From positions 248,001 through 312,000 of the forward strand of contig NZ_JAUQSZ010000003.1 of NCBI RefSeq assembly GCF_030580995.1: DNA of 64,000 nt. The letters are read 5' to 3'. The stretch's first letter is position 1. Every line of letters begins with the position of its first letter. The stretch is from Sphingomonas immobilis (GTDB taxonomy: Bacteria > Pseudomonadota > Alphaproteobacteria > Sphingomonadales > Sphingomonadaceae). Made by a program: the position numbers and the translations under genes. This document shows positions 8,833-17,778 of this stretch, one piece after another. Below the pieces are notes generated by a model. That model saw only the letters and a program-made list of their open reading frames with translations. It searched no databases and was not told the origin of the DNA.

Positions 8833-9378
8833 ATGTTCGCGCGGACTCAGAGACTGACGCTGCGGCCGCGCTGGCCGGAAGACGCCGCCGCCATCACGCG
8901 AGCCGTCGCACACGAAAGCGTGGTGACGAAGCTCGCCCACCTGCCCTGGCCCTATACGCAGGCCGATGCCGAGGCGTGGCTCGCCATGCCGCGTCCGAAG
9001 ATCGATGCGACCTGCCTGATCCTCGAGCATTGCGGCGAGCGGCCCCGGCTGATCGGCGCGATCGGCATCGAGGAGACGGCGAACGGTGCCGAGCTAGGCT
9101 ATTGGCTGACCCCGGACGCCTGGGGCCGCGGCTATGCGACCGAGGCGGGGCACGCGATGATCGGTATCGCGCGGCACGCGCTGGGGCTGAGGCGGCTGCG
9201 CGCGGGCTATTACCAGGGCAATGAAGCCTCAGGCAACGTCTTGCGAAAGCTCGGTTTTCGTGAGACGGGCGCGGCTACGCGCCCCTGCCGTGCGCTGCGC
9301 CGCGATGTGCCGTCGGTCGAGATGGCGTGCGATCTCGACGTATCTGACGTACCGGCGGACTTGTGCCTGGCGGCGTGA
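8833..9378 (+). CDS. GNAT family N-acetyltransferase (RimJ/RimL-like)
   Basis: 181-residue acetyltransferase. It begins like the RimJ/RimL branch (TQRLTLRPRWPEDAAAI), has the mid-domain ELGYWLTPDAWGRGYATEA, which forms the acetyl-CoA pyrophosphate-binding loop, and the late NEASGNVLRKLGFRETG motif. The acceptor could be a protein N-terminus or a small molecule. The ATG at 8833 has a GAGGAGAG ribosome site; the longer frame does not. A GNAT gene between rpmA and obgE is a frequent arrangement in sphingomonads. Confidence 0.85.
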   Translation: MFARTQRLTLRPRWPEDAAAITRAVAHESVVTKLAHLPWPYTQADAEAWLAMPRPKIDATCLILEHCGERPRLIGAIGIEETANGAELGYWLTPDAWGRGYATEAGHAMIGIARHALGLRRLRAGYYQGNEASGNVLRKLGFRETGAATRPCRALRRDVPSVEMACDLDVSDVPADLCLAA

Positions 9379-9504
9379 AAAGTCACACTAAGGTCACACT
9401 GATCGGACCTTTCGGGCGGGCGCGCAAAGCGTGGCAGAATCGAGCGGATCGGCAATGAGAAAGAGCGGGTCGCAGGATAGCGAATCGCGCCGCTGTAGGA
9501 CAGA

Positions 9505-10362
9505 TCAGGCCGCAGCCAATGTCTCTGGCGGCAGCACCGCATCGGCATAGTCGCTGGTCGCGCGGGCGATGAGGTGGCGGTCGTCCACTTTCCACGGGTG
9601 GAAGCCGGGCAGGAAATAGCCGAACCACGCGCCGAAGATCTTCCGCGCGATGCCCGGCCGCACCAGCGCATAGGCCAGCACCGCGCGGTGCGCGCGCCAG
9701 CCGGTGATGCCGTCCTGCCGCAACAATTCGATCATGCCGCGATAGCGATCGACGAAGAACTTCCGTGTCGCGCGCAGCATCGTCAGCGCCTTGACCAGCC
9801 AGCGCCGCAGGCGCGGCCACTCGCGCGTCGCGTGCAGCCATGTATCATAGGCGACGCCCTTGTGCTCGATCTCCTCGGCGGCGTGCCAGCGCCACATCGC
9901 GGCGGCCTGCGGCTCAGCCCCCGCGAAATGGCGGGGATCACGCAGCACCTGATGCGCGAGGATCGCGGTGAAATGTTCGAGCGCCATCGTCGCGGCGAGC
10001 TTCATGATGGCGGGCCGCCCCTCGGTCAGCGCGAGCGCTTCGTCGACATGCCTGTCGAGCAGCGACACGTCGTAGCCCTGATCGGTGACGTGGCGGTTGA
10101 AGGCGACATGCTCGCGCGTGTGCATCACCTCCTGGCGGATGAAGGCGTTGATCTCGCGTTCCAGCCGGGGCGGCGTCCCGTCGCGAAAGGCGCGGACGCT
10201 CTCGATGAAATAGCCCTCGCCCTTGGGGAAAGTGACGGAGAGCGCGTTCCAGAAGGCGGTGGCGATGGGGTCGCCGGCGAGCCACCAGCGGCCCATCGCC
10301 TGCCCGCGACCGAAGCGGAGGTCGCGCGGGGTGATGGTGAGGTCGGGCGGCGTACGGGTCAT
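9505..10362 (-). CDS. Predicted metal-dependent hydrolase (COG3687 family)
   Basis: 285 residues of the family often named metal-dependent hydrolase. The sequence shows several His/Glu pairs typical of a di-iron four-helix protein: RQEVMHTREHVAFNRH, LEHFTAILAHQ and WHAAEEIEHKGVAYD. The ligands ExxH and EExxH suggest a ferritin-like di-metal site, so an oxygenase or hydrolase role is possible; no member is well characterised to my knowledge. The start is the ATG at 10362 (MTRTPPDLTI), after which similarity begins. It converges with the GNAT gene. Confidence 0.82.
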   Translation of the reverse strand: MTRTPPDLTITPRDLRFGRGQAMGRWWLAGDPIATAFWNALSVTFPKGEGYFIESVRAFRDGTPPRLEREINAFIRQEVMHTREHVAFNRHVTDQGYDVSLLDRHVDEALALTEGRPAIMKLAATMALEHFTAILAHQVLRDPRHFAGAEPQAAAMWRWHAAEEIEHKGVAYDTWLHATREWPRLRRWLVKALTMLRATRKFFVDRYRGMIELLRQDGITGWRAHRAVLAYALVRPGIARKIFGAWFGYFLPGFHPWKVDDRHLIARATSDYADAVLPPETLAAA

Positions 10363-10501
10363 GGTGCGACGCGATATTGGGTTTTTGGGGGCTGGTGCAA
10401 GCGTCATGGCAAAGCCGTGCCGTCGGACGACGCTCGTCGCGCCGCCGGCCGGGCGCGCTCTAGCCTCGCTTTAGCTGCGCTAAAGCGTTAGGACGCGCGC
10501 C

Positions 10502-11548
10502 ATGCACTTTCTTGACCAAGCAAAGATCTTCGTCCGCTCGGGCGCGGGCGGCCCCGGGGCCGTTTCGTTCCGGCGTGAGAAGTTCATCGAATATGGCGGC
10601 CCCGATGGCGGCAATGGCGGCAAGGGCGGCGACATCGTGTTCGAGGCGGTGGCCGGGCTGAACACGCTGATCGACTTTCGCTACACGCAGCATTTCCGCG
10701 CGCCGCGCGGCCACGGCGGATCGGGCAGCAACCGCACCGGCGGTGGCGGCGACGATCTGCTTATCAAGGTGCCGGTCGGCACGCAGATCTTGGACGAGGA
10801 GCGCGAGGAAGTGCTGCTCGACTTCACCGAGGTGGGCCAGCGCGAGGTTTTCCTGCGCGGCGGCGACGGCGGGCGCGGCAACGCCAGCTACAAGACATCG
10901 ACCAACCGCGCCCCGCGCCAGCACGGCACCGGCTGGCCCTATGAAGAGGCCTGGGTATGGCTGCGGCTGAAGCTGCTCGCCGATGCGGGCCTCGTCGGCC
11001 TGCCGAATGCGGGCAAATCGACCTTCATCAATGCCTGCACCAATGCGCAGGCGAAAGTCGGCGCATACGCCTTCACCACCACCCGGCCGCAACTGGGCGT
11101 GGTGCGCCACAAGCAGCGCGAGTTCGTGATCGCCGACATTCCCGGCCTGATCGAGGGCGCCGCCGAGGGCGCTGGCATCGGCGACCGCTTCCTCGGCCAT
11201 ATCGAGCGCTGCAAGGTGCTGCTCCATCTGGTCGACGCCAATGACGACGATGTCGGTGAGAGCTACCGAATCGTGCGCGACGAGCTCGAGAATTACGGCG
11301 GCGGGCTGACCGACAAGCCGTTCGTCGTGGCGCTCAACAAGATCGACACGCTCGACGACGAGCTGATCGCGGCGCTGTGCGGCGAGCTGGAAGAGGCGAG
11401 CGGCGCGGAGGTGATCCCGGTGTCGGCGGCGGCGGGCACCGGCACCGACTGGGTGCTCGACCATCTGCTGGAGGCGATCGGGCCGGATGCGACCGCGGTC
11501 GCCGAGGATGACGAGGGCGAGGATTCGATCGAATGGTCGCCGCTCTAA
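10502..11548 (+). CDS. obgE: GTPase ObgE/CgtA
   Basis: 348-residue essential ribosome-associated GTPase involved in 50S assembly and stress or cell-cycle control. The glycine-rich Obg fold occupies residues 1-158 (GAGGPGAVSFRREKF, GGPDGGNGGKGGD). The G domain follows with G1 GLPNAGKS at 166-173, the switch I TTTRPQLG region, G3 DIPG at 212-215 and G4 NKID. The C-terminus is an acidic tail instead of a full OCT domain. The stop overlaps by four bases the stop of the convergent membrane protein gene. An inverted repeat (gctttag/ctaaagc) lies just before the start. Confidence 0.97.
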   Translation: MHFLDQAKIFVRSGAGGPGAVSFRREKFIEYGGPDGGNGGKGGDIVFEAVAGLNTLIDFRYTQHFRAPRGHGGSGSNRTGGGGDDLLIKVPVGTQILDEEREEVLLDFTEVGQREVFLRGGDGGRGNASYKTSTNRAPRQHGTGWPYEEAWVWLRLKLLADAGLVGLPNAGKSTFINACTNAQAKVGAYAFTTTRPQLGVVRHKQREFVIADIPGLIEGAAEGAGIGDRFLGHIERCKVLLHLVDANDDDVGESYRIVRDELENYGGGLTDKPFVVALNKIDTLDDELIAALCGELEEASGAEVIPVSAAAGTGTDWVLDHLLEAIGPDATAVAEDDEGEDSIEWSPL

Positions 11549-13218
11549 AGCGGTAAGATCACGCGCACGCCGTCGAGCGTCGCCACCCTGCCCTGCGCGG
11601 CCGCCGGCACCCTGGCATCGGGCAACAGGACGTAGAGGCGGTGCGGATCGAGGCGGCCCGCCTCGAAATCGCGCTGTTCCTGCGCCAGCCGCCGGGCGGT
11701 TTCGGCGCTGGTGCGCGCCTGGTAGACGAGGCGGACGGGCTTGCGCGCATCGACCGCGCGCCAGGCGACTTCCTGGAACAGATCGAGCTGCTCGGTCGCG
11801 TCGGGCGGCATGAAGGTGACGTCGCGCGCCGCGGCGATGGCGGCGGTCCAGCGCGGATCGCGCGTGCGTTTCCACTTGTCGCGGTCGCCAGCGATGGCGG
11901 CATCGTGGCGCATCATCGCCGAGAGCGGGATCATGTCGACGACCTGCAACGCGAGCGCGCCGGCCAGAACCAGGGCGGCGCGGCGGCTCGAAAGGCGGTA
12001 GGCGGCGGTGATCGCGACGAACACCAGGACATAGGCGACCGGCCAGAACAGCCGCGACGAGGCGCGCACCGGATCGAGCAGCGCGAGCCCGGCTTGCGAC
12101 AGCGGCAGCGTGAAGAGCGTCCGCCCGGCGAAATCGACGCGGTGCGAGATCGCCAGCAAGGTCAGCACGACTAACGCGGGGACCAGCCACAGCAGGCGGC
12201 GGTGCAGTGCGGCGATCGCCGGTGCGGGGGCGCTGCGCCACAGGATCAGCGGGGTGGCGACGATCAGCAGCAGGAGCCCCGCGCCGAGATACTGGAAGGC
12301 TTCCATCTGGCGGTCGGCGGCTTGCGCGTGCGCGGGGAGGAAGGCCGATAGCCCCTGCAGCGCCGGGTTCCAGACGGCATCGACCGGCATGCCGAAGCGG
12401 CCGTAAGTGCCCGACGACAGGATCGCGCCGCGATCGACCAGCATCGCGAGGATCGCCGCGACGAGGCAGAGCGCCCCTGCCGCGCCGAGCGCGAGGCCGG
12501 CGCGCCGCCGCCAGTCGGGCGCCGCGACGAAACGCTCGAGCATCGCCGATCCCCAGATCGCGGCGACCATCACCAGCAGATAGGAATGCATCGCCGCCGC
12601 GACGCCGAGCACAGCCAGCCACCAGCGCCAGTCGCCTGCGCGGCGTGGATCGACATAGACCCATAGCGCCCAGAGGATGAGCCAGTGAGCGCAGAGATTG
12701 GCATGGACCTGCCGCACGTAGAGCGTCGGCAGCAGCGTGAGCAGCAGCACGCCGCACCACAGGGCCAGCGGCGTTTTCGCATAGGGGGCGAGCAGCGCCC
12801 GTGCGAGGACCAGGTGGAGGATCAGGCACGCCAGGAACCACGGCCCCACGAACTGCAGATCCCCGCCGACATCGCGCGCGACCGGCGCGACGACGAGCGC
12901 AAGCAGCGGATTGCTGTCGGTGAACAGCAGGCTCACGCCCTCCGGCGCGCCGAGCAGGTGCGTGCGGAAGCCGTGCGCGGCCGGATCGGCGAGCCAGGCG
13001 TGAACGCCCAGCGCATTCTCGGCATTGTCGGTGCCGCGCAGCAGCCAGCCGATATTGGTGGGATCGAGCATCGCCACGTTGAAGAAGGCGACGAACAGCA
13101 ATGCCGCCAGCAGCGCGATGACGGCCATGTCGATGGGCGAGCGATGGAGCGGGCGCATCGCGTGCTTCTGGCCGATGCGGGCAAAGATACGGTTAATGCG
13201 GGTATAATGGCGCGTCAC
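11545..13218 (-). CDS. Polytopic membrane protein, DUF6311/glycosyltransferase-like
   Basis: 557 residues with roughly ten to twelve hydrophobic segments (for example MAVIALLAALLFVAFFNVAM, and LVVLTLLAISH). The layout, a first transmembrane helix followed by a large extracytoplasmic loop (GTDNAENALGVHAWL) and then many helices, resembles GT-C glycosyltransferases and the DUF6311 family of uncharacterised membrane proteins. The C-terminal 130 residues are soluble. Its start lies 37 bases from the divergent methyltransferase gene, and its stop overlaps that of obgE. The substrate is unknown. An internal ATG at 13161 (MRPLHRSP) is an alternative start. Confidence 0.7.
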   Translation of the reverse strand: MTRHYTRINRIFARIGQKHAMRPLHRSPIDMAVIALLAALLFVAFFNVAMLDPTNIGWLLRGTDNAENALGVHAWLADPAAHGFRTHLLGAPEGVSLLFTDSNPLLALVVAPVARDVGGDLQFVGPWFLACLILHLVLARALLAPYAKTPLALWCGVLLLTLLPTLYVRQVHANLCAHWLILWALWVYVDPRRAGDWRWWLAVLGVAAAMHSYLLVMVAAIWGSAMLERFVAAPDWRRRAGLALGAAGALCLVAAILAMLVDRGAILSSGTYGRFGMPVDAVWNPALQGLSAFLPAHAQAADRQMEAFQYLGAGLLLLIVATPLILWRSAPAPAIAALHRRLLWLVPALVVLTLLAISHRVDFAGRTLFTLPLSQAGLALLDPVRASSRLFWPVAYVLVFVAITAAYRLSSRRAALVLAGALALQVVDMIPLSAMMRHDAAIAGDRDKWKRTRDPRWTAAIAAARDVTFMPPDATEQLDLFQEVAWRAVDARKPVRLVYQARTSAETARRLAQEQRDFEAGRLDPHRLYVLLPDARVPAAAQGRVATLDGVRVILPL

Positions 13219-13255
13219 AAATCGGAAATGCGAAAGTCCTTATTCTTCGTCCGAA

Positions 13256-13996
13256 ATGCCGGTACAGCCGCTGCTTCGACAATCGTCGGGGGGCGATAGC
13301 GTGGGGATGTTTCAGCAATTCGGGAAATGGGGCTTCATCGCACCGCGCGATATCGGCCTGTTCCTGCGCAGCGCGCGCACCGACACGACGCTGGCCGATC
13401 TGCGCACGACCGTGGGGCAGCAGGCGGCGTTCGACACCGTCTATGCCAGCGGCGACCCCTGGGCATCGAGCGACCCGCGCTATTTCTACCAGCGGCGCAA
13501 GTATGAAGTGCTCGCCGGTCTCGTCCCGGATCGCCGCTTTTCGCGCGCGCTCGATCTCGGCTGCGGGCACGGCAACCTCGCGCGGAAGCTGGCGGCGAAG
13601 GCGGACAGCGTGCTCGGCGTCGATATCGCCGGTGTGGCGATGGAACAGGCGGCGATCACGCATGCCGACGTGCCCAATCTGCGCTTCGAACAGGGCGACG
13701 CGCTCGACCTGCCGGCGCGCTACGACGGCCAGTTCGATCTCATCACCATCGCCGACATGATCTATTATCTGCCGCCGCCGATCGAGGATGCGTGGCTGAA
13801 GGATCTCGCGACGAGCGTGGCGCGGTTGCTGAGCCCGGGCGGCATCCTGCTGCTGGCCAATCACTATGTCTACGCGCGCGACAAGGACAGCCGCATGTCG
13901 CGCCGCATCCATGACGCCTTCAGTTGGTCGCCGAGCCTGCGGGTCGTGTCGCAGCACCGGCGACCCTTCTATCTGGTGTCGGTGCTGGCGGGATAA
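13256..13996 (+). CDS. Class I SAM-dependent methyltransferase (NodS-like)
   Basis: 246 residues. The SAM-binding motif I is ALDLGCGHGNLARKLA at about 99-114, followed by the acidic residue of motif II (GVDIAGVAM) and the DLITIADMIYYL motif IV. The preceding DPW segment (SGDPWASSDPRYFYQRRKYE) is typical of NodS-type methyltransferases, which in rhizobia N-methylate Nod-factor glucosamine; here the acceptor could be a surface glycan. The start is uncertain: the ATG at 13256 has no ribosome site, whereas a GTG at 13301 or ATG at 13307 follows gggggg. Divergent from the DUF6311-like gene. Confidence 0.8.
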   Translation: MPVQPLLRQSSGGDSVGMFQQFGKWGFIAPRDIGLFLRSARTDTTLADLRTTVGQQAAFDTVYASGDPWASSDPRYFYQRRKYEVLAGLVPDRRFSRALDLGCGHGNLARKLAAKADSVLGVDIAGVAMEQAAITHADVPNLRFEQGDALDLPARYDGQFDLITIADMIYYLPPPIEDAWLKDLATSVARLLSPGGILLLANHYVYARDKDSRMSRRIHDAFSWSPSLRVVSQHRRPFYLVSVLAG

Positions 13997-14024
13997 GACG
14001 CGCCGCGCTAAGCGCCCTCCCGAT

Positions 14025-15131
14025 ATGTCGCTGTTCCCCCCCGCCTCCTGCCCGCGGCTGATCGTCAAGATCGGATCGGCGCTGCTCGTCGACGAAAGCG
14101 GCGGGGTGCGGCGCGAGTGGTTGGCCGGGATCGCCGCCGATATCGCCGCGCGGGCCAAGGCGGGGCAGCAGGTCGCGGTGGTGTCGTCGGGCGCGATCGC
14201 TTTGGGCGCACGGCGGCTCGGGCTGCCAAAGGGCGGCCGCGCGAGTCTGGAGGATGCGCAGGCGGCGGCGGCGACCGGGCAGATCGCGCTGTCGCAGGTC
14301 TGGGCGGAGATGCTGGGCGCGCAGGGTCTGACCGCGGCGCAGATCCTGGTGACGCTCGACGATCTCGAGGACCGGCGGCGCTACCTCAACGCCGCGGCGA
14401 CGCTCGACCGGCTGCTCGGGCTGGGCGTGGTGCCGGTGCTGAACGAGAATGACAGCGTCGCGACGGCGGAGATCCGCTTCGGCGACAACGACCGGCTGGC
14501 GGCGCGGGTCGCGCAGGCGGCGGGCGCGCAGGGCGTGGTGCTGCTGTCGGACGTCGATGGGCTGTACGACCGCAACCCGGCGCTGCCCGGCGCGGTGCAT
14601 ATCGAGCGGGTCGAGCGGATCGATGCCGCGATCGAAGGCATGGCGGACGCGGGCTCGGCCTCGGGCATGGGATCGGGCGGGATGGTCTCGAAGATCGCCG
14701 CCGCGCGCATCGCCAATGCGGCGGGCGCGCACCTCGCCATTGCCAGCGGGCGGACCGGGCATCCGCTGTCGATGGCGGCGCGGCATACTCTGTTCGTGGC
14801 GGAGAAGTCTGCCCCGGCGCGCAAGGCGTGGCTGGCCGGCGGGCTGACGGCGCGCGGCACGATCCATGTCGATGCCGGTGCGGCGAAGGCGTTGAAGGGT
14901 GGCGCGAGCCTGCTCGCGGCGGGAGCGACGCGGGTGGAGGGCGATTTCCGGCGCGGCGATCTGGTCGCGATCTGCGGGCTCGACGGGCGGACGCTGGCGC
15001 GCGGGCTGTCGGAATATGACGCGCCCGAGGCGGCGCTGCTTACCGGGAAGCGCAGCGGCGAGCATGCCGATATTCTTGGCTATGCGCCGCGTACCGCGAT
15101 GGTGCATCGCAATCATATGGCGTTGTTGTGA
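14025..15131 (+). CDS. proB: Glutamate 5-kinase
   Basis: 368 residues, first enzyme of proline synthesis, phosphorylating glutamate to glutamyl-5-phosphate. The amino acid kinase domain (about 1-255) begins RLIVKIGSALL and contains VAVVSSGAIALGARRLG and VLNENDSVATAEIRFGDNDRL. A PUA domain follows at about 275-355 (ARGTIHVDAGAAKALKGG). The ATG at 14025 is chosen by family N-termini. proB downstream of obgE is a conserved order in alphaproteobacteria; here two unrelated genes separate them. A REP-like repeat follows. Confidence 0.95.
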   Translation: MSLFPPASCPRLIVKIGSALLVDESGGVRREWLAGIAADIAARAKAGQQVAVVSSGAIALGARRLGLPKGGRASLEDAQAAAATGQIALSQVWAEMLGAQGLTAAQILVTLDDLEDRRRYLNAAATLDRLLGLGVVPVLNENDSVATAEIRFGDNDRLAARVAQAAGAQGVVLLSDVDGLYDRNPALPGAVHIERVERIDAAIEGMADAGSASGMGSGGMVSKIAAARIANAAGAHLAIASGRTGHPLSMAARHTLFVAEKSAPARKAWLAGGLTARGTIHVDAGAAKALKGGASLLAAGATRVEGDFRRGDLVAICGLDGRTLARGLSEYDAPEAALLTGKRSGEHADILGYAPRTAMVHRNHMALL

Positions 15132-15149
15132 ACCCACCCCTCCCCACTT

Positions 15150-15219
15150 CCGTTCGCCCTGAGCGAAGTCGAAGGGCATGCCCCGGAATACGTGCTTCGA
15201 CTTCGCTCAGCACGAACGG
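15150..15219. repeat. REP-like inverted repeat, copy 1
   Basis: Imperfect palindrome whose arms are ccgttcgccctgagcgaag and the reverse of cttcgctcagcacgaacgg, with a variable centre. Related copies occur at 22185, 55395 and 56419. It lies between proB and the SDR gene and could form a long hairpin in RNA. Confidence 0.8.
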
Positions 15220-15231
15220 TGGGGGTCTAGC

Positions 15232-16137
15232 GTGAGCATCCTCGCCATCACCGGCGGAACGGGTTTCGTCGGCAAGCGGCTGATCGACCGCGCGCTGGCG
15301 GACGGTCATCAGGTCCGCGCGCTCACCCGCCGCGCGCAGGCGCACCGGGCGGGGGTGACATGGATCGAGGGGGCGCTCGACACGCCCGATGCGCTGGCGC
15401 GGCTGATGGAGGGCGCGGAGGCGGTGATCCATGTCGCGGGCGTGCTCAACGTGCCGACGCGCGCGGACTTTGCAGCGGGCAATATCGCGGGAACGCAGGC
15501 CGTGGTCGATGCCGCCACGGCGGCGGACGTGCGGCGTTTCGTCCACGTCTCCTCGCTCGCCGCGCGCGAGCCGCAATTGTCGCTCTACGGCTGGTCGAAA
15601 CACGGCGCGGAAGAGGTCGTGGAGGCATCGTCGCTCGACTGGACGATGGTGCGCCCGCCCGCCGTCTATGGCCCCGGCGACATGGACATGCGCGACATGT
15701 TCCGCATGGCGAAGCACCGCCTCGCGCTGACGCCGCCTGCCGGACGGCTGTCGGTGATCCATGTCGACGATCTCGTGCGGTTGCTGCTGGTGCTGGTCGC
15801 CACCGATCCGGGGCGCATCATCCTGGAGCCCGACGACGGCACGCCGGGCGGCTGGACGCACAGGAGCTTCGCGCGCGCGCTCGGCGTGGCGGTGGGGCGC
15901 GGAGTGATGCCGATCGCGCTGCCGCGCGCGCTGATGAACGCGGCCGCCTCCGCCGACAAGGCGATCCGCCGGCGCGGCGCGCGGCTGACGCATGACCGCG
16001 TGGCCTATTTCTGCCACCCCGACTGGGCGAGCGTGCCCGAGCGGCGGCCCGACCCCGCGCTGTGGCGCCCCGAGATCGCGACGCCCGACGGCCTCGCGCA
16101 GACGGCGGCATGGTATCGCGCGAACGGCCTGCTATAG
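15232..16137 (+). CDS. cerR: SDR family NAD(P)-dependent reductase, probable ceramide reductase CerR
   Basis: 301-residue extended/atypical short-chain dehydrogenase. The Rossmann motif is ITGGTGFVG (6-14); the catalytic S107/S108 precede Y119-GWS-K123. The GTG start at 15232 begins exactly at the nucleotide-binding strand. Located directly upstream of an acyl carrier protein and serine palmitoyltransferase, it matches the place of cerR in Caulobacter, where an SDR reduces the 3-oxo group of the sphingolipid precursor. The assignment therefore rests on both fold and neighbourhood. Alternatively it could be an unrelated NDUFA9-like epimerase. Confidence 0.75.
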   Translation: MSILAITGGTGFVGKRLIDRALADGHQVRALTRRAQAHRAGVTWIEGALDTPDALARLMEGAEAVIHVAGVLNVPTRADFAAGNIAGTQAVVDAATAADVRRFVHVSSLAAREPQLSLYGWSKHGAEEVVEASSLDWTMVRPPAVYGPGDMDMRDMFRMAKHRLALTPPAGRLSVIHVDDLVRLLLVLVATDPGRIILEPDDGTPGGWTHRSFARALGVAVGRGVMPIALPRALMNAAASADKAIRRRGARLTHDRVAYFCHPDWASVPERRPDPALWRPEIATPDGLAQTAAWYRANGLL

Positions 16138-16204
16138 ATTTGCCGGAATGCCGCCGCATTTGCTTGGCAACGCTGGCGGGCGGCCACTTTCCACAAGGAT
16201 TTCC

Positions 16205-16447
16205 ATGAGCGACCGAGCCCAAGTCTTCGATACCGTCACCGGCCTGATCGAACCCTTCAACAAGAAGCAGGTCGCGCTGAGCGATGCGACCACCTTCCAG
16301 GGCGATCTCGAATGGGACAGCCTGACGGTGATGGATTTCGTCGCCGCGATCGAGGACGAATTCGACATCATCATCACGATGAACATGCAGGCCGAGATCG
16401 AGACCGTCGGCCAGCTCGTCGATGCCGTGATGAGCCTGAAGGCGTAA
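16205..16447 (+). CDS. Acyl carrier protein associated with serine palmitoyltransferase
   Basis: 80-residue acyl carrier protein with the phosphopantetheine attachment site S39 in EWDSLTVMDF. The four-helix pattern and acidic helix II are intact. It ends five bases before the serine palmitoyltransferase start. Known: an unusual ACP next to SPT has been described in Sphingomonas wittichii, and ceramide synthesis in Caulobacter needs a dedicated ACP, so this one probably carries the fatty acyl chain used by SPT rather than serving general fatty acid synthesis. Confidence 0.9.
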   Translation: MSDRAQVFDTVTGLIEPFNKKQVALSDATTFQGDLEWDSLTVMDFVAAIEDEFDIIITMNMQAEIETVGQLVDAVMSLKA

Positions 16448-16452
16448 CCGAC

Positions 16453-17715
16453 ATGACCGAAGCCGCCGCCACCGCAGACGCCCTGCCCGCCACGCCCGCC
16501 GCAGTCGCCCCCGAGCGCGACCTGTTCAGCAAGTTCGACGCGCTGATCGCCGAGCGCGAGGCGCTGATGGCGACGGGCGTGCGCGACCCGTTCGCGATCG
16601 TGATGGAGAAGGTGCTGTCGCCCACGCTGGCGATCATCAAGGGCAAGGAGACGATCCTGCTCGGCACGTACAATTACATGGGCATGACCTTCGACCCGGA
16701 CGTCGTGCAGGCCGGCAAGGACGCGCTCGATAACTTCGGATCGGGCACGACCGGCAGCCGCGTGCTCAACGGCACCTACTCCCCGCACAAGGATTGCGAG
16801 GAGGCGCTCAAGGAGTTCTACGACACCGATCACGCGATGGTGTTCTCGACCGGATATCAGGCCAATCTCGGCATGATCTCCACGCTCGCCGGCAAGGGCG
16901 AATACATCATCCTCGACGCCGACAGCCATGCGTCGATCTACGACGGCTGCGCGCTCGGCAATGCCGAGATCGTGCGCTTCCGCCACAACAGCGTCGAGGA
17001 TCTCGACAAGCGGCTCGGCCGTTTGCCCAAGGAGCCGGGCAAGCTCGTGGTGCTCGAAGGCGTCTATTCGATGTTCGGCGACATCGCCCCGCTGCCGGAA
17101 ATGGTCGCGGTCGCGAAGAAGCACGGGTGCATGGTGCTGGTCGACGAGGCGCACGGCATGGGCTTCTTCGGCCCCAACGGGCGCGGCGTGTACGAGGAAC
17201 AGGGCGTCGAGGCGGACGTGGATTTCGTCGTCGGCACCTTCTCCAAGTCGGTCGGCACGGTCGGCGGCTTCTGCGTGTCGAACCACCCGAAGTTCGACGT
17301 CATGCGGCTGGTGTGCCGCCCCTATGTTTTCACCGCCTCGCTGCCGCCGTCGGTCGTCGCCACCGCCGCGATCTCTATCCGCAAGCTGATGCATGCCGGC
17401 AACAAGCGCGCGCACCTTTGGGAAAATTCGAAGCGCCTCCACGGCGGCCTGAAGGAGATGGGCTACACGCTCGGCACCGAGACGCCGCAGTCGGCGATCA
17501 TCGCGGTGATCCTGGAGGACCAGACGCAGGCGGTCGCGCTGTGGCAATCGCTGCTGGAGGGCGGGCTCTACGTCAACATGGCGCGGCCGCCGGCGACGCC
17601 GGCGGGCACCTACCTGCTGCGCTGCTCGCTCTGCGCGGAGCATAGCGCCGAACAGGTCGAGACGATTCTCGGCCTGTTCAAGGCGGCGGGGCAAGCGGTC
17701 GGTGCGATCGGCTGA
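16453..17715 (+). CDS. spt: Serine palmitoyltransferase
   Basis: 420-residue soluble PLP enzyme of the alpha-oxoamine synthase family, condensing L-serine with a long-chain acyl thioester to 3-ketodihydrosphingosine, the first step of sphingolipid synthesis. Residue numbers equal those of the well-studied S. paucimobilis enzyme: H159 stacking on PLP (DADSHAS), D231 and H234 (VDEAHG), and the Schiff-base lysine K265 (GTFSKSVG). The C-terminal RPPATPAGTYLLR segment containing the mobile loop is also present. It is translated right after its acyl carrier protein gene. Confidence 0.97.
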   Translation: MTEAAATADALPATPAAVAPERDLFSKFDALIAEREALMATGVRDPFAIVMEKVLSPTLAIIKGKETILLGTYNYMGMTFDPDVVQAGKDALDNFGSGTTGSRVLNGTYSPHKDCEEALKEFYDTDHAMVFSTGYQANLGMISTLAGKGEYIILDADSHASIYDGCALGNAEIVRFRHNSVEDLDKRLGRLPKEPGKLVVLEGVYSMFGDIAPLPEMVAVAKKHGCMVLVDEAHGMGFFGPNGRGVYEEQGVEADVDFVVGTFSKSVGTVGGFCVSNHPKFDVMRLVCRPYVFTASLPPSVVATAAISIRKLMHAGNKRAHLWENSKRLHGGLKEMGYTLGTETPQSAIIAVILEDQTQAVALWQSLLEGGLYVNMARPPATPAGTYLLRCSLCAEHSAEQVETILGLFKAAGQAVGAIG

Positions 17716-17778
17716 GGAGCAATCCCTATGGGAAACTCCCGGCTTTTCACGAGTCGCGCTTCGCTGTAATCTCGCGCC

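Noticed and set aside
10460-12841. 793-codon minus-strand frame over obgE and the membrane protein
   Set aside because: Covers part of obgE in antisense and reads the membrane protein in another frame; no domain is visible.
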